A stretch of 64,000 nt of DNA from Diabrotica undecimpunctata (GCF_040954645.1 NC_092810.1:74488660-74552659), one strand, 5' to 3'; shown: positions 1-12,531, numbered from the stretch's first letter. Notes: generated by a model not told the origin, from the sequence alone. Made by a program: numbers and translations.

Positions 1-62
1 TGTGTGTGTGCGTGTGTGTGTGTGTCTGTGTGTATGTGTGTGTATGTGTTTGTTTGTATATG
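1..62. repeat. (TG)n-rich simple repeat
   Basis: Interrupted TG dinucleotide repeat with TA and TC variants at the very start of the window. It may continue outside. Confidence 0.8.
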
Positions 63-405
63 TGTGTATTTTTATATATATTAATAATCTACCCTAACGT
101 GCGCACAAAAAATTGTATTGAAAAGGCCTAGGCGTCTATATTCGTTGCTAATACACAGTACACACGCTGTGTATTAGCGTGTGTATAAAAATATATATTT
201 ATTTGGAGGACCAGGATAACGTACCACGCAATTTGTAGGACAATGCGGGTGTTAAATTATATAAATATTCAAATCATGTATGTGTTGCTTGTGTGAGTCC
301 ATTTCAAATAGGTAAAAGAAATAAAATAAGACACAATCAATTTAATTTTACTACCAAAACGACCGGTTTCGCTTTCTACACTTTGCAAAGCATCTTCGGG
401 TCAAA
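63..405. other. AT-rich non-coding sequence, no recognised feature
   Basis: Short repeats such as acacgctgtgtattagcgtg are seen around 140-180. No protein resemblance was recognised, and a short open frame at 293-532 has no family features. Confidence 0.4.
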
Positions 406-822
406 CCATCGAGCAAAAAGACAAAAGAGGGAATCTAATCGTTATGAAAAGGCGACCAAAAAAGTGGCCTCTGATGGCGGACATATCCGGAAATGCGAAT
501 GCGCCAAATTTACATTTTCCGACACTTATTAACAGTAGCTATAAAATAGTTTTCAGAATGTGTCTTAGACGAGAAAATTTTAATTAAATATTAACGATAA
601 CAGTCTAAAATGTGAAACAATTGTTAAAAAACTTCAATATAAATAAGATTTCATGTGACAGTTGGGACAAATAATAACATAACCCAACTAAATTTGATTT
701 CTTAAACAAGGAAAGACTCTCTTTCCTTGTTTAATTTGGCCTCTCAAGATGGCACTTCCTGTCTAACAATATTTTTGCCCCCACTACCTTTACATTCCCT
801 CTTTTGTCTTTTTGCTCGATGG
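406..822. repeat. 29-bp perfect inverted repeat enclosing 359 bp
   Basis: The 29 bases at 406-434 (containing gagcaaaaagacaaaagagg) recur as an exact reverse complement at 794-822. The enclosed segment also holds a separate hairpin at 702-734. No transposase or target duplication was seen. It may be a small non-autonomous element or an inverted duplication. Confidence 0.6.
702..734. repeat. Perfect 14-bp hairpin with 5-nt loop
   Basis: ttaaacaaggaaag at 702-715 pairs with ctttccttgtttaa at 721-734 across loop actct. It lies within the larger inverted repeat at 406-822 but is off its centre. Confidence 0.75.
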
Positions 823-1724
823 GTCAAACGGTACAAAGTAAATTAAATGATGCCGGTACAAGAATTATTAGTTAATGATTCGGGAAACATAGTTCAAACT
901 ATTCTGTATTGCTGACGATGGATAATCTTCGGTTTTTACTGTAACTGTTTTATACATTAGCGGGGAAGTTTCTTGAGGGGATAGATGTTAACAAATGAAA
1001 TAGGAGTAAGGTTTACAATAAAAGGACAGTTGTTTGTCAATGAATGAAATTAGATATACAATTTTGTGTGTGTGCAATTTCTGTAACTTGTAATTATCAA
1101 ATTTTTGATAAAGTGAATTTGATTTCTGTTTTGGCAGAAAATTGTGATGTCAGATATGTTAAAATTATTAAAACTAAAACAATTAAGGACACTTACGGAC
1201 AAACAAATTAAAAGGACAAAACAGACATTGAATTTTAAAAGGGGTACACTTATTGGCACTACATCACTTTGTTGAAGAGGAACTGGTAAAATTGAGTTTT
1301 TTTGTTGTCTACTAGAATTTCTACTAGAATTTTGGTAGTAAAATTAAATTGATTATGAGTAAGTCATATTTTATTTCTTTTATTACCTATATAAATATTA
1401 CCTAACCAACAGAAAAAATCAGGTGGTTAGTAATTATTTTTCATGACCTCGTTAATGATACATGTTGGAAAGGAGGGAATCTTTGATAAATCCTTGCATT
1501 TTGTAGGACAAATACTTTTTCGACTAATTTGGATAATTATCTTGAGAAATATTAAAAAAAAAACGTTAGTAATAAATTTTTGAGAGCCGTCAAATCAATC
1601 CCGGGATCCTGGACTATTAATTTAATTAAATGAAAATCTTATTTAAAAGTCCTGTTAACCTCTAAGTTAAAAAACTAAAAGTAAAAGTAAATACTAATAT
1701 GTATATATATTTAGGGATTTTACA
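823..1724. other. AT-rich non-coding sequence
   Basis: No gene or element recognised. A short direct repeat of ctactagaattt occurs near 1310-1335. Confidence 0.4.
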
Positions 1725-2430
1725 GTATTCACTGCCTTTCCTCGGTCAACCGTTTCCATCTCTCTCTGTTGTTCCATTCTCCATCGTTTAGTCTTCTCTT
1801 ACTCATGGCATCGTCTACTTCGTTCCTCCAGGATTTTCGGGGTCGTCCTCTTTTCCTCCTTCCTATGGGGCTCCATTCGGTTATTCTCTTTATCCATCTG
1901 CTGTCGCTAGTTCTTCTTACATGTCCATACCACTTTAGTCTTTTTTGTTTTATATATGTTAGTATGTCTGTTTCTATTGATGTTCTTTGCTTTATTTCGT
2001 CATTACTTCTCTTTCTAATACTTGGCACTAATGTTTTATAAATCTGCGTTTTTGTCTTCATATTGAGGTGTTTATCCCACCATACTGAGTTCAGTTGTCA
2101 GATTGCTGTTCTTGTTTGTCCTAATCTTTGTGTAATTTCTTCCTCTGTTGTTGCCTCTTTTGTGATTATAAACCCCAGGTATTTGAATTTATCCTTTCCT
2201 TTGAGTGTTACGTTGTCATCAATCTGTAGATCTTCTATGTCTTCTTCACTTGTAGATAGGTACCTACTCTGTTTTCGCGAGGTTAATATCTAGGCCAGCC
2301 TTGGTATATTCTTCTTGTAGTTTCTTCATCATGTAGCTGAGGTCGTCTTGGTCTTGTGCAATCACTACTTGATCGTCTGCAAAACTTAACGCATATAGGT
2401 ATTCGTTCCGTACCGCTATACCGGTATACT
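1725..2430 (-). pseudogene. RTE-type retrotransposon, 3' fragment (end of RT plus C-terminal basic region)
   Basis: The minus strand reads the RT catalytic region (LSFADDQVVIAQ, near 2345-2400) and, after frame breaks, KQKRLKWYGHVRR ... IGRRKRGRPRKSW. This is the basic C-terminal tail of RTE-like endonuclease-reverse transcriptases. The same architecture is seen in the larger copy at 48541-51285, which aligns all along. A stop and frame changes lie between 2061 and 2300. The 3' end sits against a short TA-rich tract (1695-1715), as in the larger copy. It is 5'-truncated near 2430 and inactive. Confidence 0.85.
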
Positions 2431-2573
2431 AATATGTACGGCGTTGAATATTTCACGGCTAGGAAACCATAAGGTAATTTTGCTCATGAAATAACAGTTC
2501 TTTATCGGAATATTTGCACAATTGGATTGGTTAGAGATTGAAGTATTTTGAATATCAACCGATTAAATATTAG

Positions 2574-5500
2574 CCCAGTGAAATAAGCTTTTTCATGTTA
2601 CACTGATCCGGACAGGCAAACGAGAGTTGTTTTGAGTAACATGGACCTCCATTACAAAAACCTATATGTTTCATGCAGTCGAATTTTTGGACCTACTTAG
2701 TTATTAACAAATTAAGGTCAAAAGCGGTAAATTTTCGCTTTTGTTGTCTATCAGCAAATAGTAAAGCATTTAAAATAAATTTGAGAGAAAGAAACTATAA
2801 GTCGTATAAAAACCTTCAAAATGGCGTTTTTTAATGTTCATATCTTTGTTAATCATCATAATGTTAAGTCTTGTGGTGCTTAAAGTATGATCAAAATTTC
2901 AAATCGATCGGTCAAATAGTTTAACAATTATTTAATTTGTATATCTCAATTTTTTTGCCATAATATAAGTCAAAAAATTATGTAGTTATAATTATACGGG
3001 AAGCGTCTGAAAGAACAAGTTTTATTATATAAATATTATTAAAAAAAAATAAAGAAAAATAAGTAAGTAATTTTAAATATTGCAAAATAATTTTGCAAAA
3101 ATATGTCCAGTTTTTGCTTATAAACAATTAGAATAATTTTTTAACCATTGCCCGCAAGAAAATTATTTTTTTTACAATTTTAAGAGAAAAATGTTGACTT
3201 AGGATAATTTGAGACGAAGTTAGCGCCTTTTTTTTAATTAATAGCAACTTTGTTGAGAACAACTAAGAGATCTTATTAGGGTCATCTGAGAGAACATGCT
3301 TTAAAATTTTAATTTTCAAAATTCGAAAAAGATTACATTTTAATGGAATCGTTCACAAAGCTTAAAAAATGGAGCCGGTAACTTTATCTCTGATTCTTGT
3401 TATAGATTTCGACGTAGATTACTAACATGAATTATTAAAATATTTAAATTGTTAGATGAACCATCTAATTTGCTTAAACAATTTTTTTCAAAAACAAAAT
3501 TACTTTTTTTATTAATATGAGTTATTCTAAGCCCAAAGTTATTCTCGTGTTTTTTCGTAAAATACTTACTTAAACGTAAACTGCAAATAAGCAATAAAAA
3601 ATGGCGAAAAAAGCAGATTTTAACGTTTTTCGAGGCCATTTTCAATAGGTTGGACATCGAATTTAAAAAACAAAAAATATGAGGTGGTGAAAGTTTACAA
3701 ATTAGTTTCAAAATGCGCAAGTCGATTTTGATTTGATCTGGCATAAAATATCCATAAACAAATTGATATACCGTTGCATTTCGGGATATATAGACTTGGC
3801 CAACATCTAAACTTTAACGTTCAAAACACATTGTTTATTTTTTACCCACAAGCTGAATCTTATTTTAATCGAAAGAATATGATGCTACAACATTACAGTA
3901 AAAAGTTTACGCAACGTTTACAACGGTAAGCTGTTTATTTATAACAATTTTTCAACAAATAAAACATTTTATTTTTATTTGAACTATTTATTCTTTTGTT
4001 TATATTAAGCAGGTTCCCGTGGTAAACTTTGGGTAAACTTTTTACTGTAATATTTCACTTATTGCAGTATCGTATTCTTTCGCTTAAGTTTCAAACGTTA
4101 AAATTTAGATGTTCCTTAAGTCTACATACTCTAAAACGCAACGGTGTATCAATTTGTTTATGTTTATTTTAAACTGACTTTTCCAATATAAAATCTAAAT
4201 TGAGCATTTTTGTATCATATATACAATTGTAATTCGCTTAAAGTGACCGTTTTACACAGAAATCTTAAGAATAACTTTTGTCTTGAAGTAACCCAAATTA
4301 TTAAAAAAGTGCTTTTGAAGGAAAAAAGCAATTTTTTATAGTTTGTTTAAAACTTGTTATACATAAATAGGTTGCCATGGAACATTTTCGGCAAACTTTT
4401 CAGCATAGTATATTGGAATTATAATTATATCGATTAAAATAAGTTTCAGCATTTGAGTATAAAATCGAGTTTTTTTGACAAAAGCCACACGCCTAGCATA
4501 TTTAGCCAGAAATAAAACCTAGTTTATTTAGGATTATTTAGATCAAGACCCAACATTTTGTGTAATATGACGATTGTAAGTTTATTTTTAAAAAAGATAT
4601 AAACATTTATAAAAAACCGAATTTTATGACTAATTTTGCAACTTTCTAAGTAACAAAAAACCGCCATTTTAAAGGTTTTTATATTGTAGCATGCTAAATT
4701 TTTCTATTACTGGCCTGTATTTTCAATACTATGTCTAAAGAGATTATTAGTTTTTATCGCTTCGAATACATATGAGTGTTTAAAAGACCCTTGTTCTTAA
4801 AAGAACTTTTTATTAATAAATTATGTTTTTGCTATAATGTTCCATAAACGCATACGTTTTCTTTTAAACCACTCCATTCAAGTACTAATTATATATAATC
4901 CCTCTAAGCATTTTAAAGCGTATTATTTCTCATGGGAACAAATATTTCGAACCAAAGTACACATCCCTTTCCAAATATTAATTAGCTTAGGCCTAATTTA
5001 TAATAAGCCAAAATCAGATTTTAGTTCTTAGTTGCCAGGTAATATTTGAATGTCAATATGCATTCAGACGTAGATATTTTTTGTTCAGTTGACATCTAGA
5101 AAAACTGACTATTTTGTGAGTCCCACTGGCAATTCTCTAGTTGCCGCTACTATTCACTTACAAGCTCCTTTCTGTCATGTCTATGCCAGCCACCCTTAGT
5201 AATAGTTGTGCCGAAGAGGTAAAGATATCGTATTTCACCATCTAGAGTACCATCTGTGTATCTCCAGGCTTATGACCCTATCACCACAGGCCAAAAAACT
5301 ATTGGGAGTGAAGATTTTTTTATTGATGTTTTTTTTTCTGTTAGGGACAGTAAATTTTATCATTTTTTTTGTTGATAGTTTTCTTTTAGTTTTGGAAACG
5401 GAAACGGAAAACGGAACAATATTCGTTCAGATTGTAGTCAAATATTCATTTGATTTTCAATTTTTTTGTTGAGATTTAAAGTTTTGATATAAGTAATTTC

Positions 5501-5928
5501 TGTATTTAGTGTATTTAAATTATGAAAATGACTGCAATATGTTTTAAAGTATAAGATTTTTAATGACAGTATGTGTCATGTTTTTTACTAATGTTTTTAT
5601 TAATAAAAATTTTTGAGTATGAATAAACAATGTCTATTGTTTATTTTTTTTTAATTCATGTATGTTGGAAATTTAATAAATATTTTTTTTGCGACGTATT
5701 ATTTTATTTTTGCAAATGCGTCAATTTTTGCTAATAGATAAAAAAATTGAAAATTTACCGTTTTTTTAATTTGTTTATAATTAATTAACACTCTTAATTA
5801 ATTAAGTCCCAAAAATCGACTGCAGGAAACATATAGGTTTATGTTTCCATATTACCTAATACAACTGTCGTTTATTTGGTCGGTTTAGTGTAGCAAACAG
5901 GGTACATTTTTTAACTTATTTTCATGGA
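2574..5928. repeat. 3.35-kb inverted-repeat (foldback-like) element
   Basis: The left end (ccagtgaaataag, about 2575) matches the reverse complement of the right end near 5914-5928, and the arms stay alignable for about 200 bp. Both carry a core around aacctatatgtttc, then gcagtcga and an ATTAACAA stretch. Inner pieces also mirror each other: 2805-2835 (cttcaaaatggcg) against 4665-4690, and 3753-3920 against 4000-4162. The arms are unequal, suggesting insertions or deletions, especially about 4700-5640. No transposase frame was recognised. A third copy of the end lies at 47116-47345, so this is a dispersed family. Confidence 0.65.
3753..4162. repeat. Central imperfect palindrome of the foldback element
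   Basis: cataaacaaattgatatacc at 3753 mirrors ggtgtatcaatttgtttatg ending at 4162, and aacatctaaactttaacgtt mirrors aacgttaaaatttagatgtt. The symmetry centre is near 3958. It could fold into a roughly 200-bp hairpin arm. Confidence 0.7.
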
Positions 5929-6440
5929 TTTATGTATATGTTCTGAATAAATGAATATATTATTTGGATGATGTAGTATGTTGATTTTCTTTAAAAAATT
6001 ATTACAAACGTTCAATTTTTTGTCACTACACTGTGTACACTGTACACGTATTAAAAAGAAATTATGGGATTAAAAAAAAGACTGTGATAAGAACCGTACG
6101 TATGAAAAACCCCGTATAGCGATTGTATTTATTTACTTGTCGTTTGTTTTTACATTGTGGACCGCGTGGATCTTCCGCACATCCTCATTTGAACAGCGAA
6201 TCAGCACATTTACCATATTGTCAATATATATCATATGAATCACACAAATTTTTCGGGCAGTTCTGAATGGAGGATTTCTAGACCTCAGACGCTGGTGCTT
6301 TTTTGTGATTTGTGGTATATCTTGATAAGTTGGTAATTGTATGTTGGCTACAATTTTATGGTACTATCTCACTAATACTGCTGTACGTCGTAGATCAGGT
6401 AGAAGAATTTTAGTCAAAGTAAGGAGTCATCTCACTGCCC
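5929..6440. other. Non-coding sequence between elements
   Basis: AT-rich. A small repeat with tgtacac motifs is seen at about 6025-6045. No feature recognised. Confidence 0.35.
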
Positions 6441-7490
6441 GTTGATTTTATTGTTCCAGTGATTATTCTCGCTTGCCGGGCAGTTCTCAATTATTCTGTT
6501 GGCTGTCTTGTTTGGTTCAATTGTTGATTTGTTCAAGTGTTGTGCACTGCACACTTCGCCCTGTTTGCGAAACAGTCCCCATGCCTTCCGACTGGAACGA
6601 GAGAAATCAATATGTTGTACGGTAGACTTCCATTTATTAATTCGTGTTAAGTCCAGTGACTTTAGTAAGTTGTCTCTAATTTTGAGATCGTATTTTAAAA
6701 ATTCGTCATACAGGTTTTGATTTTCCTTTGTCTAGCCTAAAATATAGTCCTTTCGGAAACTGCGAGTATATGTTTTTTAGCAATAGAGATAACCATTCCT
6801 AGAAAATGGTGATAATTCTACTCTAACTAGCTCTTTATTGTATTCGGTTCAGTTTGTTTTGATAAAATTTCAACAGAGTCTTGGCGTGGATTCAACGATG
6901 GGAATTTGTGTGCCTATTTCGATTATGACAGGTTGATGTTTACTGTGAGGAAATTTAGTTAGCACAGTTCGGGAACTTGGAAGTGGTTGCATCTGTTAGT
7001 TACTCGAAATCCAGCAAAGATCGGGATTGTAGTCTTTGCGCCATCTTCTGAAGAAGAAGTTCGTTTTATCGTTTAGACCATGAATAAGGTGGATATTGTT
7101 CTCTTCGGCGAGTTTGTCCCCACATTCATCATTGTTTTTATATCCCCATTTGTTATGGTGACTGTTAAACTTCCCAATGTAAACTGTAAGTTGGTTGTCC
7201 GGAGCTTTAATTACATTTATTGCCATTTAGTTACTGGTGGTTTGTAGATGTTTTTGATGAATATGGCATTCACTTCTGTAGAAATTATAGACACATTATT
7301 TTCACAGCACCAGTCCGTCATCTAGGCATTTTGTAAATGTTATGCAATAAATTGTAGTGACATAAACATTGCTATAAGTAGCCCCAATCGTGCTATATCC
7401 CGGAATTTTACCACTCCTAAGAAGTTCAGTTTCTGTTTCTTGAGTGGCTATGAGGTCAACGTAATTTTCGATTAGTAGTTTGGAAAGAAA
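6441..7490 (-). pseudogene. Non-LTR retrotransposon remnant (Jockey/I-like), APE endonuclease part
   Basis: On the minus strand the codons at 7490-7380 give LIENYVDLIATQETE, the start of an APE-type endonuclease. After frame breaks, 7226-6996 gives VYIGKFNSHHNKWGYKNND and DYNPDLCWISSN, the catalytic GDFNSHH-type and late motifs. Asp of GDFN is Lys here (GKFN). Beyond 6996 the frame degrades but NQPVIIEIGTQIP and later RKAWGLF-type linker sequence remain recognisable to about 6450. No RT domain is left. It is a dead, 3'-truncated copy. Confidence 0.75.
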
Positions 7491-8008
7491 TTCACTAATA
7501 ATTCCCTCTATGTTTATTTGGTTTGATTTGGTTATAACTATATAATTGACAATATAAAATAGGTACTTTATTACTTGGACATTTGGATATTTGTTGCGCG
7601 ACCAAAGTTACTTATTCCTCTCATAAAAGATATATAAATATCTTTACTACATAATAGAGTACTGGTATAGGTAATTGACTATTGGATTTAGGATACCGTA
7701 GAAGACATAATTTTACTGCATTAATTATTAATACTACTATCTTACTATGAAGTAGTTGTTTTCAAAACCTAACTAACAGGATGGTAATAATATTCTCCAT
7801 TTGTATATAATATGGCCAGGAGCCATATTATAATAAATGAATGGTATTCCTTTTGAACACTTAGTAGTCGAGAAGTCACTGTTTTTTATTAAAAACGATA
7901 CACAATAGTTTATGCAGAATACAATTGGATATATCAATTAGATAAACTGGCATACAAAAAATTAGAATAATTATTATATTAGTACTATATAAATATAGCT
8001 ATACTAAC
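7491..8008. other. Non-coding sequence downstream of the last visible laminin exon
   Basis: AT-rich. It contains a short inverted pair around 7810-7835 (atggccaggagccat). No coding exon recognised. Confidence 0.4.
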
Positions 8009-8379
8009 TTTCTCTTTTGCTTCGTGAATAAAGGAACCATTTGTTTTTGCATAACCCAAAAAGCCATTCAGTTTTTTATCTGTTTCTTCAACACGTTCTT
8101 TTAGAAGTTCTGCGTCTTCTGAGAGAAGTGTTGTATTTCGTAGCAACTGACCAGCCTCTTCCTTGATGCCTTCGGCGACACTAGATGCATTTTTAGCCAG
8201 TGTATCGGCTTGTGATGCTTTTTCGAGTGCGGAGTTTGCATTGTCGGTTGCTTCTTGTAGGGACTGCCTAGCCTCATTGGTTTTATTTAATGTGTCCTTA
8301 ATAATAACTTCAATATCCTTAATGGTCTGAAGTGCTTCATCTGCTTCTTGTTTGCTTTTTTGAGTTTCAGAGGTGAAAT
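8009..8379 (-). CDS. LanB2: Laminin gamma exon: continuation of the coiled coil
   Basis: The 371 bp exon lies between acceptor TATTTCTAG (position 8380) and donor GTTAGTAT, phase 0 at its end. It starts DFTSETQKSKQEADEALQ and continues with alanine-, leucine- and glutamate-rich heptads (SQADTLAKNASSVAEG) typical of the distal gamma coil, ending in HEAKEKV-type sequence. It joins the 11282 exon with a correct split codon. The gamma chain C-terminus, with its late cysteine, should follow, but no convincing exon was recognised in 1-8008, so the last exon(s) probably lie outside. Confidence 0.9.
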
Positions 8380-9487
8380 CTAGAAATATAACAAGTACTA
8401 AATTTTTTTACTTAAAACTAAAAGGAAAAACGGACAGTCATTTTATTAAGATCTTTTAGCTGTTTATACGTGCATCGATGTAAATAATAGAATGCAAAAA
8501 AGGAAGTTGAATATGTTTAATTTTAGAAAAAAGTTATTCCAATTAATATTATAGTGATACCATAAAATTATTATAAATGTATAGTGATAGAAGTATACGA
8601 AAACAGTTACAATTTATGCAAAGCAGATAAATATCAGGTACAATTTTGGTTACAAAAAACATGAAGGAAAATATAGAAATAAAGATAGTTCTTATTATTC
8701 TGGAGAATGCATATCTTGAAATATTTTGAGATAAAACTGAGTGGGAAAGGAGTTCTCGATTGGCGTATGAAAAATGTGAAAGATATACGTGATGGAGTAA
8801 CCATCTTTTTTTTTTTTTAAAATACATATCTAGAATAATCAATTGAAAATTGATATACTATCTAAAACAGAATATAAACTTTAAAGGGTGGAATGACTTT
8901 GAACTAGTTGTAGCTGTAGCTGTATGCAGAATCGGTAATATAGAAAGTGCGAATCTTTGACATAATTATATAGCGAAATACAATTATAGAATCCAGCTTA
9001 ATATAACGATTAAGGCAAAATAACGATATTGCTGATATGGTAGATTGCATTTTAGCACGATTGGGGGGAATTTTACTTCAAGGAGACTATTGGCAAATGT
9101 CAATTCATATTAACAAATATAATTTTGCTATTGAAATATCTATGATAACAAAGAAGCAAGAGTAAGAAGTAAACTAAAAAACTGCAGACAACTTAATACG
9201 AAATAACAACAGAATGAATTGTTAAAAATTACAAGCCAACCTGGCAGAAGGGGTCCTGAAGGAACAATAATCTAATGATTAATCGACAAACGTAGTTTGC
9301 AAACAAGAAATTCTTCTAATAATTTAATTTTATCTGTCTAATTCATAATGACAATTCGAACATGGGTAAATTTATACATTTTAAAGCAGAAGATATAAAA
9401 ATATTATTATTTTTTAAATCGTTACAATCTCAATCAAGCTAAATCCGTTGAATTTTGTGTAACTTAAAAGTAAACAAGTTGCAGTTA
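8380..9487. other. Laminin intron, mostly featureless; possible RT trace
   Basis: The stretch 9035-9130 on the plus strand reads MVDCILARLGGI and GDYWQMSIHINK. This faintly resembles the palm of a Gypsy-type reverse transcriptase, but it is short and surrounded by stops. The rest is AT-rich and unassigned. Confidence 0.25.
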
Positions 9488-10976
9488 CACACAACCAAAC
9501 TTACATGGAATCACCACGTCTTTCAAGCCAATATTTATTTATTTTTTTTGAAAAAACTTGTTCTTGTTGCAAAGAATAAAAGTTTTTATTTGAAAAAACA
9601 ACAAACCAATAAAACAATGAAATAACACAGTTTGATACAATATAGAATATTTTCTTTATTTGTAAATTGAATGAAAATAATTAAACTAACTTTTGTGTTC
9701 AAAAACGAAAATATGGCTTGGGTTAACAGATGTGCAAAGAGAAAATATTATTGGTCTTGTCAGCAAGTATTTCAGTGGGACATAGCTGCAGTGGTAGGCG
9801 TAATACAGGGCGTTGTGTTAAAAGCCTATGCTAGGTATTAGGAATTAGGAAGGCATCAGAATAGACCAAGACAAAATTTCCAAAAAGTAACAACGGCTCG
9901 TCGTGATTGTTTCATTGTTCAAGTAGCTACAAAGGACCCACCAACAATTTCTCACCAGTAGCTCCCAAGGCAACTTTTGGAAGCTACAGGTGTACTTAAA
10001 TGTTTCAGTTTAAACGATAAGAAAAAGACTTCGTTTTCAACGACTATACAGCAGTAGACAGTTACGGGTTCTCGAGTTATGCAGGCAGCACAAGATTTGA
10101 TCGTCTAAATTGGTCTTCAACACCAAAACTGGAACATTGGAAGTTGGCAAATGTGCTATTTTCAGACGAAACCAGGATTTGTGTAAAATCAGATAACCGA
10201 CGAATTCGTGTATGTAAAGCGCAAGGAAGACAAGCAAGAACGGAAGACAGAGTTCACAAATATAAAGGAGGAAGTGTTATGTTCTGCGGAGGCAGTATGA
10301 TCGGTGAAAGAACTTCTGTAATTTCCATCCAACCAACTAGCTCGCAAGTATGTTGATTTGATTCTAGAAGCTATAGTTAGGCTTTGGAGAGCTTCAATTG
10401 GAGAAAATTTAATGTAATAAATGATAATATACCTCTATATACCAGCAGAGGGACTACAGACTTCCTTGAAACAGAAGATATCACATTTCTGGAGTGGCCC
10501 GTTTTCTCACCCGTACTTAACACTATGTGGCATATGCTTAAAAAAAGAATTGAGCTCTCCAGGATAATCCACAAAACGCCGCACAGCTAGTAACATGCTG
10601 CTCTTGAAAAATAGAACAAACTTTCACAACAAAATGTTGACAATTTGTTTAGGAGCATACTTACGCGAATTGAAGATTACAAAAGGGCTGGGGTGGTAAC
10701 ACTGACTACTATATAAAATATAAATAAATAAAAACAATTTAAACATTATTCAGCTTACATTGAAATTTGTTGTGCTATTGACTTTAAAACAAATAGTTTT
10801 AATTTATAGATATTTCAAGAACTTATTATTTTCGTTATTTTTTAGGCATTGGTGATTAAATTGCTTGAAAGTAAATATTATTTGACTTCATATGTTGTTT
10901 TTTTTTAATTCGATTAAAATAATATGAAATATCAGATAATCATAAGTACAGAGAACAGTATAAGTTTGGTTGTGTG
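9488..10976 (+). mobile_element. Tc1-like DNA transposon, inactive, flanked by TA
   Basis: The element starts cacacaaccaaactta at 9488 and ends with the reverse complement taagtttggttgtgtg at 10976. TA flanks at 9486-9487 and 10977-10978 are the expected target duplication. Its length of 1489 bp is normal for Tc1. Matching ends run about 16 bp, then diverge. It carries the broken transposase described separately. It lies in the intron between the coiled-coil exons, in the opposite orientation to laminin. Confidence 0.88.
9712..10690 (+). pseudogene. Tc1 transposase, broken
   Basis: The N-terminal helix-turn-helix region is read with stops from 9712 (WLGLTDVQRENIIGLV). The DDE core begins at about 10147 with VLFSDETRICVKSDNRR and KYKGGSVMFCGG, the usual first catalytic Asp region. 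The second Asp remains in a decayed form (INDNIPLYTSRG, near 10415). The third region, ETEDITFLEWPVFSPVLN, has lost the Asp of SPDLN and the NPIE glutamate. Several in-frame stops and shifts confirm it cannot encode an active enzyme. Confidence 0.85.
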
Positions 10977-11281
10977 TATTTTTATGATGATGCAGTTTTA
11001 ACTCATAATTCCAAATTAATCCCTATAGTTCAATGCATTTTTCGTGCATTAAGTTAAAAAATATAATTTTTTGTTGTACTCATTACGTAAAAAATTTATC
11101 ATTTTAAGTATTAAATATAGTGTAGTTTTTAAAATTAATGGTTGTCCCATTAGGGATAAAACGGTAAAACTCAAAAATCAAATGGTTTAACAGCAATTGT
11201 CAAAAATATTGAAAATTCAAAAATACTTTTTAAAATTGAATTTGTTTGAATTGAAAAAGGATATCTCATATATGAATATAC
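10977..11281. other. Laminin intron, no feature
   Basis: AT-rich sequence between the Tc1 element and the donor site of the large coiled-coil exon. Confidence 0.5.
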
Positions 11282-12531
11282 CTTTTAAATCATTGTAAAT
11301 ACTCTCGGTGTCATTTAACATCTTTTTCCATCTGTCAATAGAATTATCGGTTTTTTCCTTAGTAGCATGAATGTCATTAAGTAGTTCATCAGTATCAAAC
11401 TGCTGTTCATAAGCTGTTTCTAAAAGCGACCTTCCGACCGAGTTTTTCTCTTCTACTTTTCTTCGAAGATCCTGACTATCTGTGAATAATGCATCAGCAT
11501 CATTTGTTAGTTTAAATGCTTGATCGCGGAGATTTTCAGATTTTAATTTTAATTCGGGAATATCGATTTTAGGTACTTCCAAATTTTTGACTTCATTGAG
11601 TAAAGTTAGAGCGTTATTCTTTGCTGTGACTGACTTATTAGCTACTTCTGCAGTCCACTCTTTCGTTCGGTTTAGTTTATTCTCAATATCTACAATTTCG
11701 TGTTTTAGTTTCCTGGCTTTATCACCAACATCCGATTGATCAATAGTTGCATTTTTAGCTACTATATAAGCTTCGATTGATTTATTCTTAGCTGTTGATG
11801 CTGTGTCAGCTATTTGATTTGCTTTTTCATCTAGCTTATCAGCCAGTTCACGAGTATCTTGAGCAATTTGAGTCATTTTTTCAGATTGTTGACCGGCTCT
11901 CTTTGAGCTTTCTATTGCATGATCTAAGGCCTCTTTAGCCTGGGTATCAAACGCTATTTTTGTTTCAGATAGCCTCATCTCAGCTTCTGCGAGGTTTAGT
12001 TCAATATGGTCGATATTTAACGAAGTTATGCTGCTCCTATCTTGAATGAGAAACATATTTTCGTCTATTTCAGACAAAGTTCGGTCAATTTCCTTTTCCC
12101 GTTGTCTTATATCATGCACTTGTTGGATTGCACTGTGATCGCCAGTAACATTTTTAACTTTATTGTAGAAATCACTAATATTTACTCGAATTTTATCCAA
12201 TTCTTTTGGAAACTCATCATCGGCGATTACTGTTGGTCTTCTTTCAATTTCATCAAGTATGTCACTCAACCTATCCAATTTGGTTTCATGATTTCTGTAG
12301 GCTTCTTGAACTAGAGTGTAACAATCTGGACAATCAACACAGCCTTTTTTTCTGTCATATTTATTTTCTTTACATCTATCGCAACGTCGGCCCTCAACAT
12401 TATCGAGACATTGACATTGACCGGATGGGTCACACTGAAGATCCTTGGAACCAATTGAGTCACATTCGCAATCTTTACAACCATCAACAGAAAAACCATA
12501 TTTTCTTGCTTCACAATGATCACATCTCGAT
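11282..12531 (-). CDS. LanB2: Laminin gamma exon: last LE modules and the first part of the coiled coil
   Basis: This 1250 bp exon is the largest. It starts after TTTTAG with SRCDHCEARKYGFS, completes the LE array (CECDSIGSKDLQC, CQCLDNVEGRRC) and reaches the paired cysteines CPDCY at the head of the coil, which form inter-chain disulfides in laminins. About 330 residues of heptad-rich, charged, low-Cys sequence follow, the coil that twists with alpha and beta chains. Several sequons occur (NIS, NVT, NRT, NKS, NAT, NDT). The exon ends at donor GTATATTC in phase 1 (DLK|G). Codons past 11282 in the same frame are intron. Confidence 0.95.

Noticed and set aside
3400..3744. 114-codon open frame inside the foldback element
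   Set aside because: No family motifs, AT-driven composition, and it lies in a region explained by the inverted repeat.
5206..5472. Small hydrophobic open frame
   Set aside because: Low-complexity T-rich codons inside the foldback element, no family features.
9035..9130. Possible Gypsy RT trace
   Set aside because: Only two weak segments with no flanking domain; kept as a low-confidence note, not as a gene.
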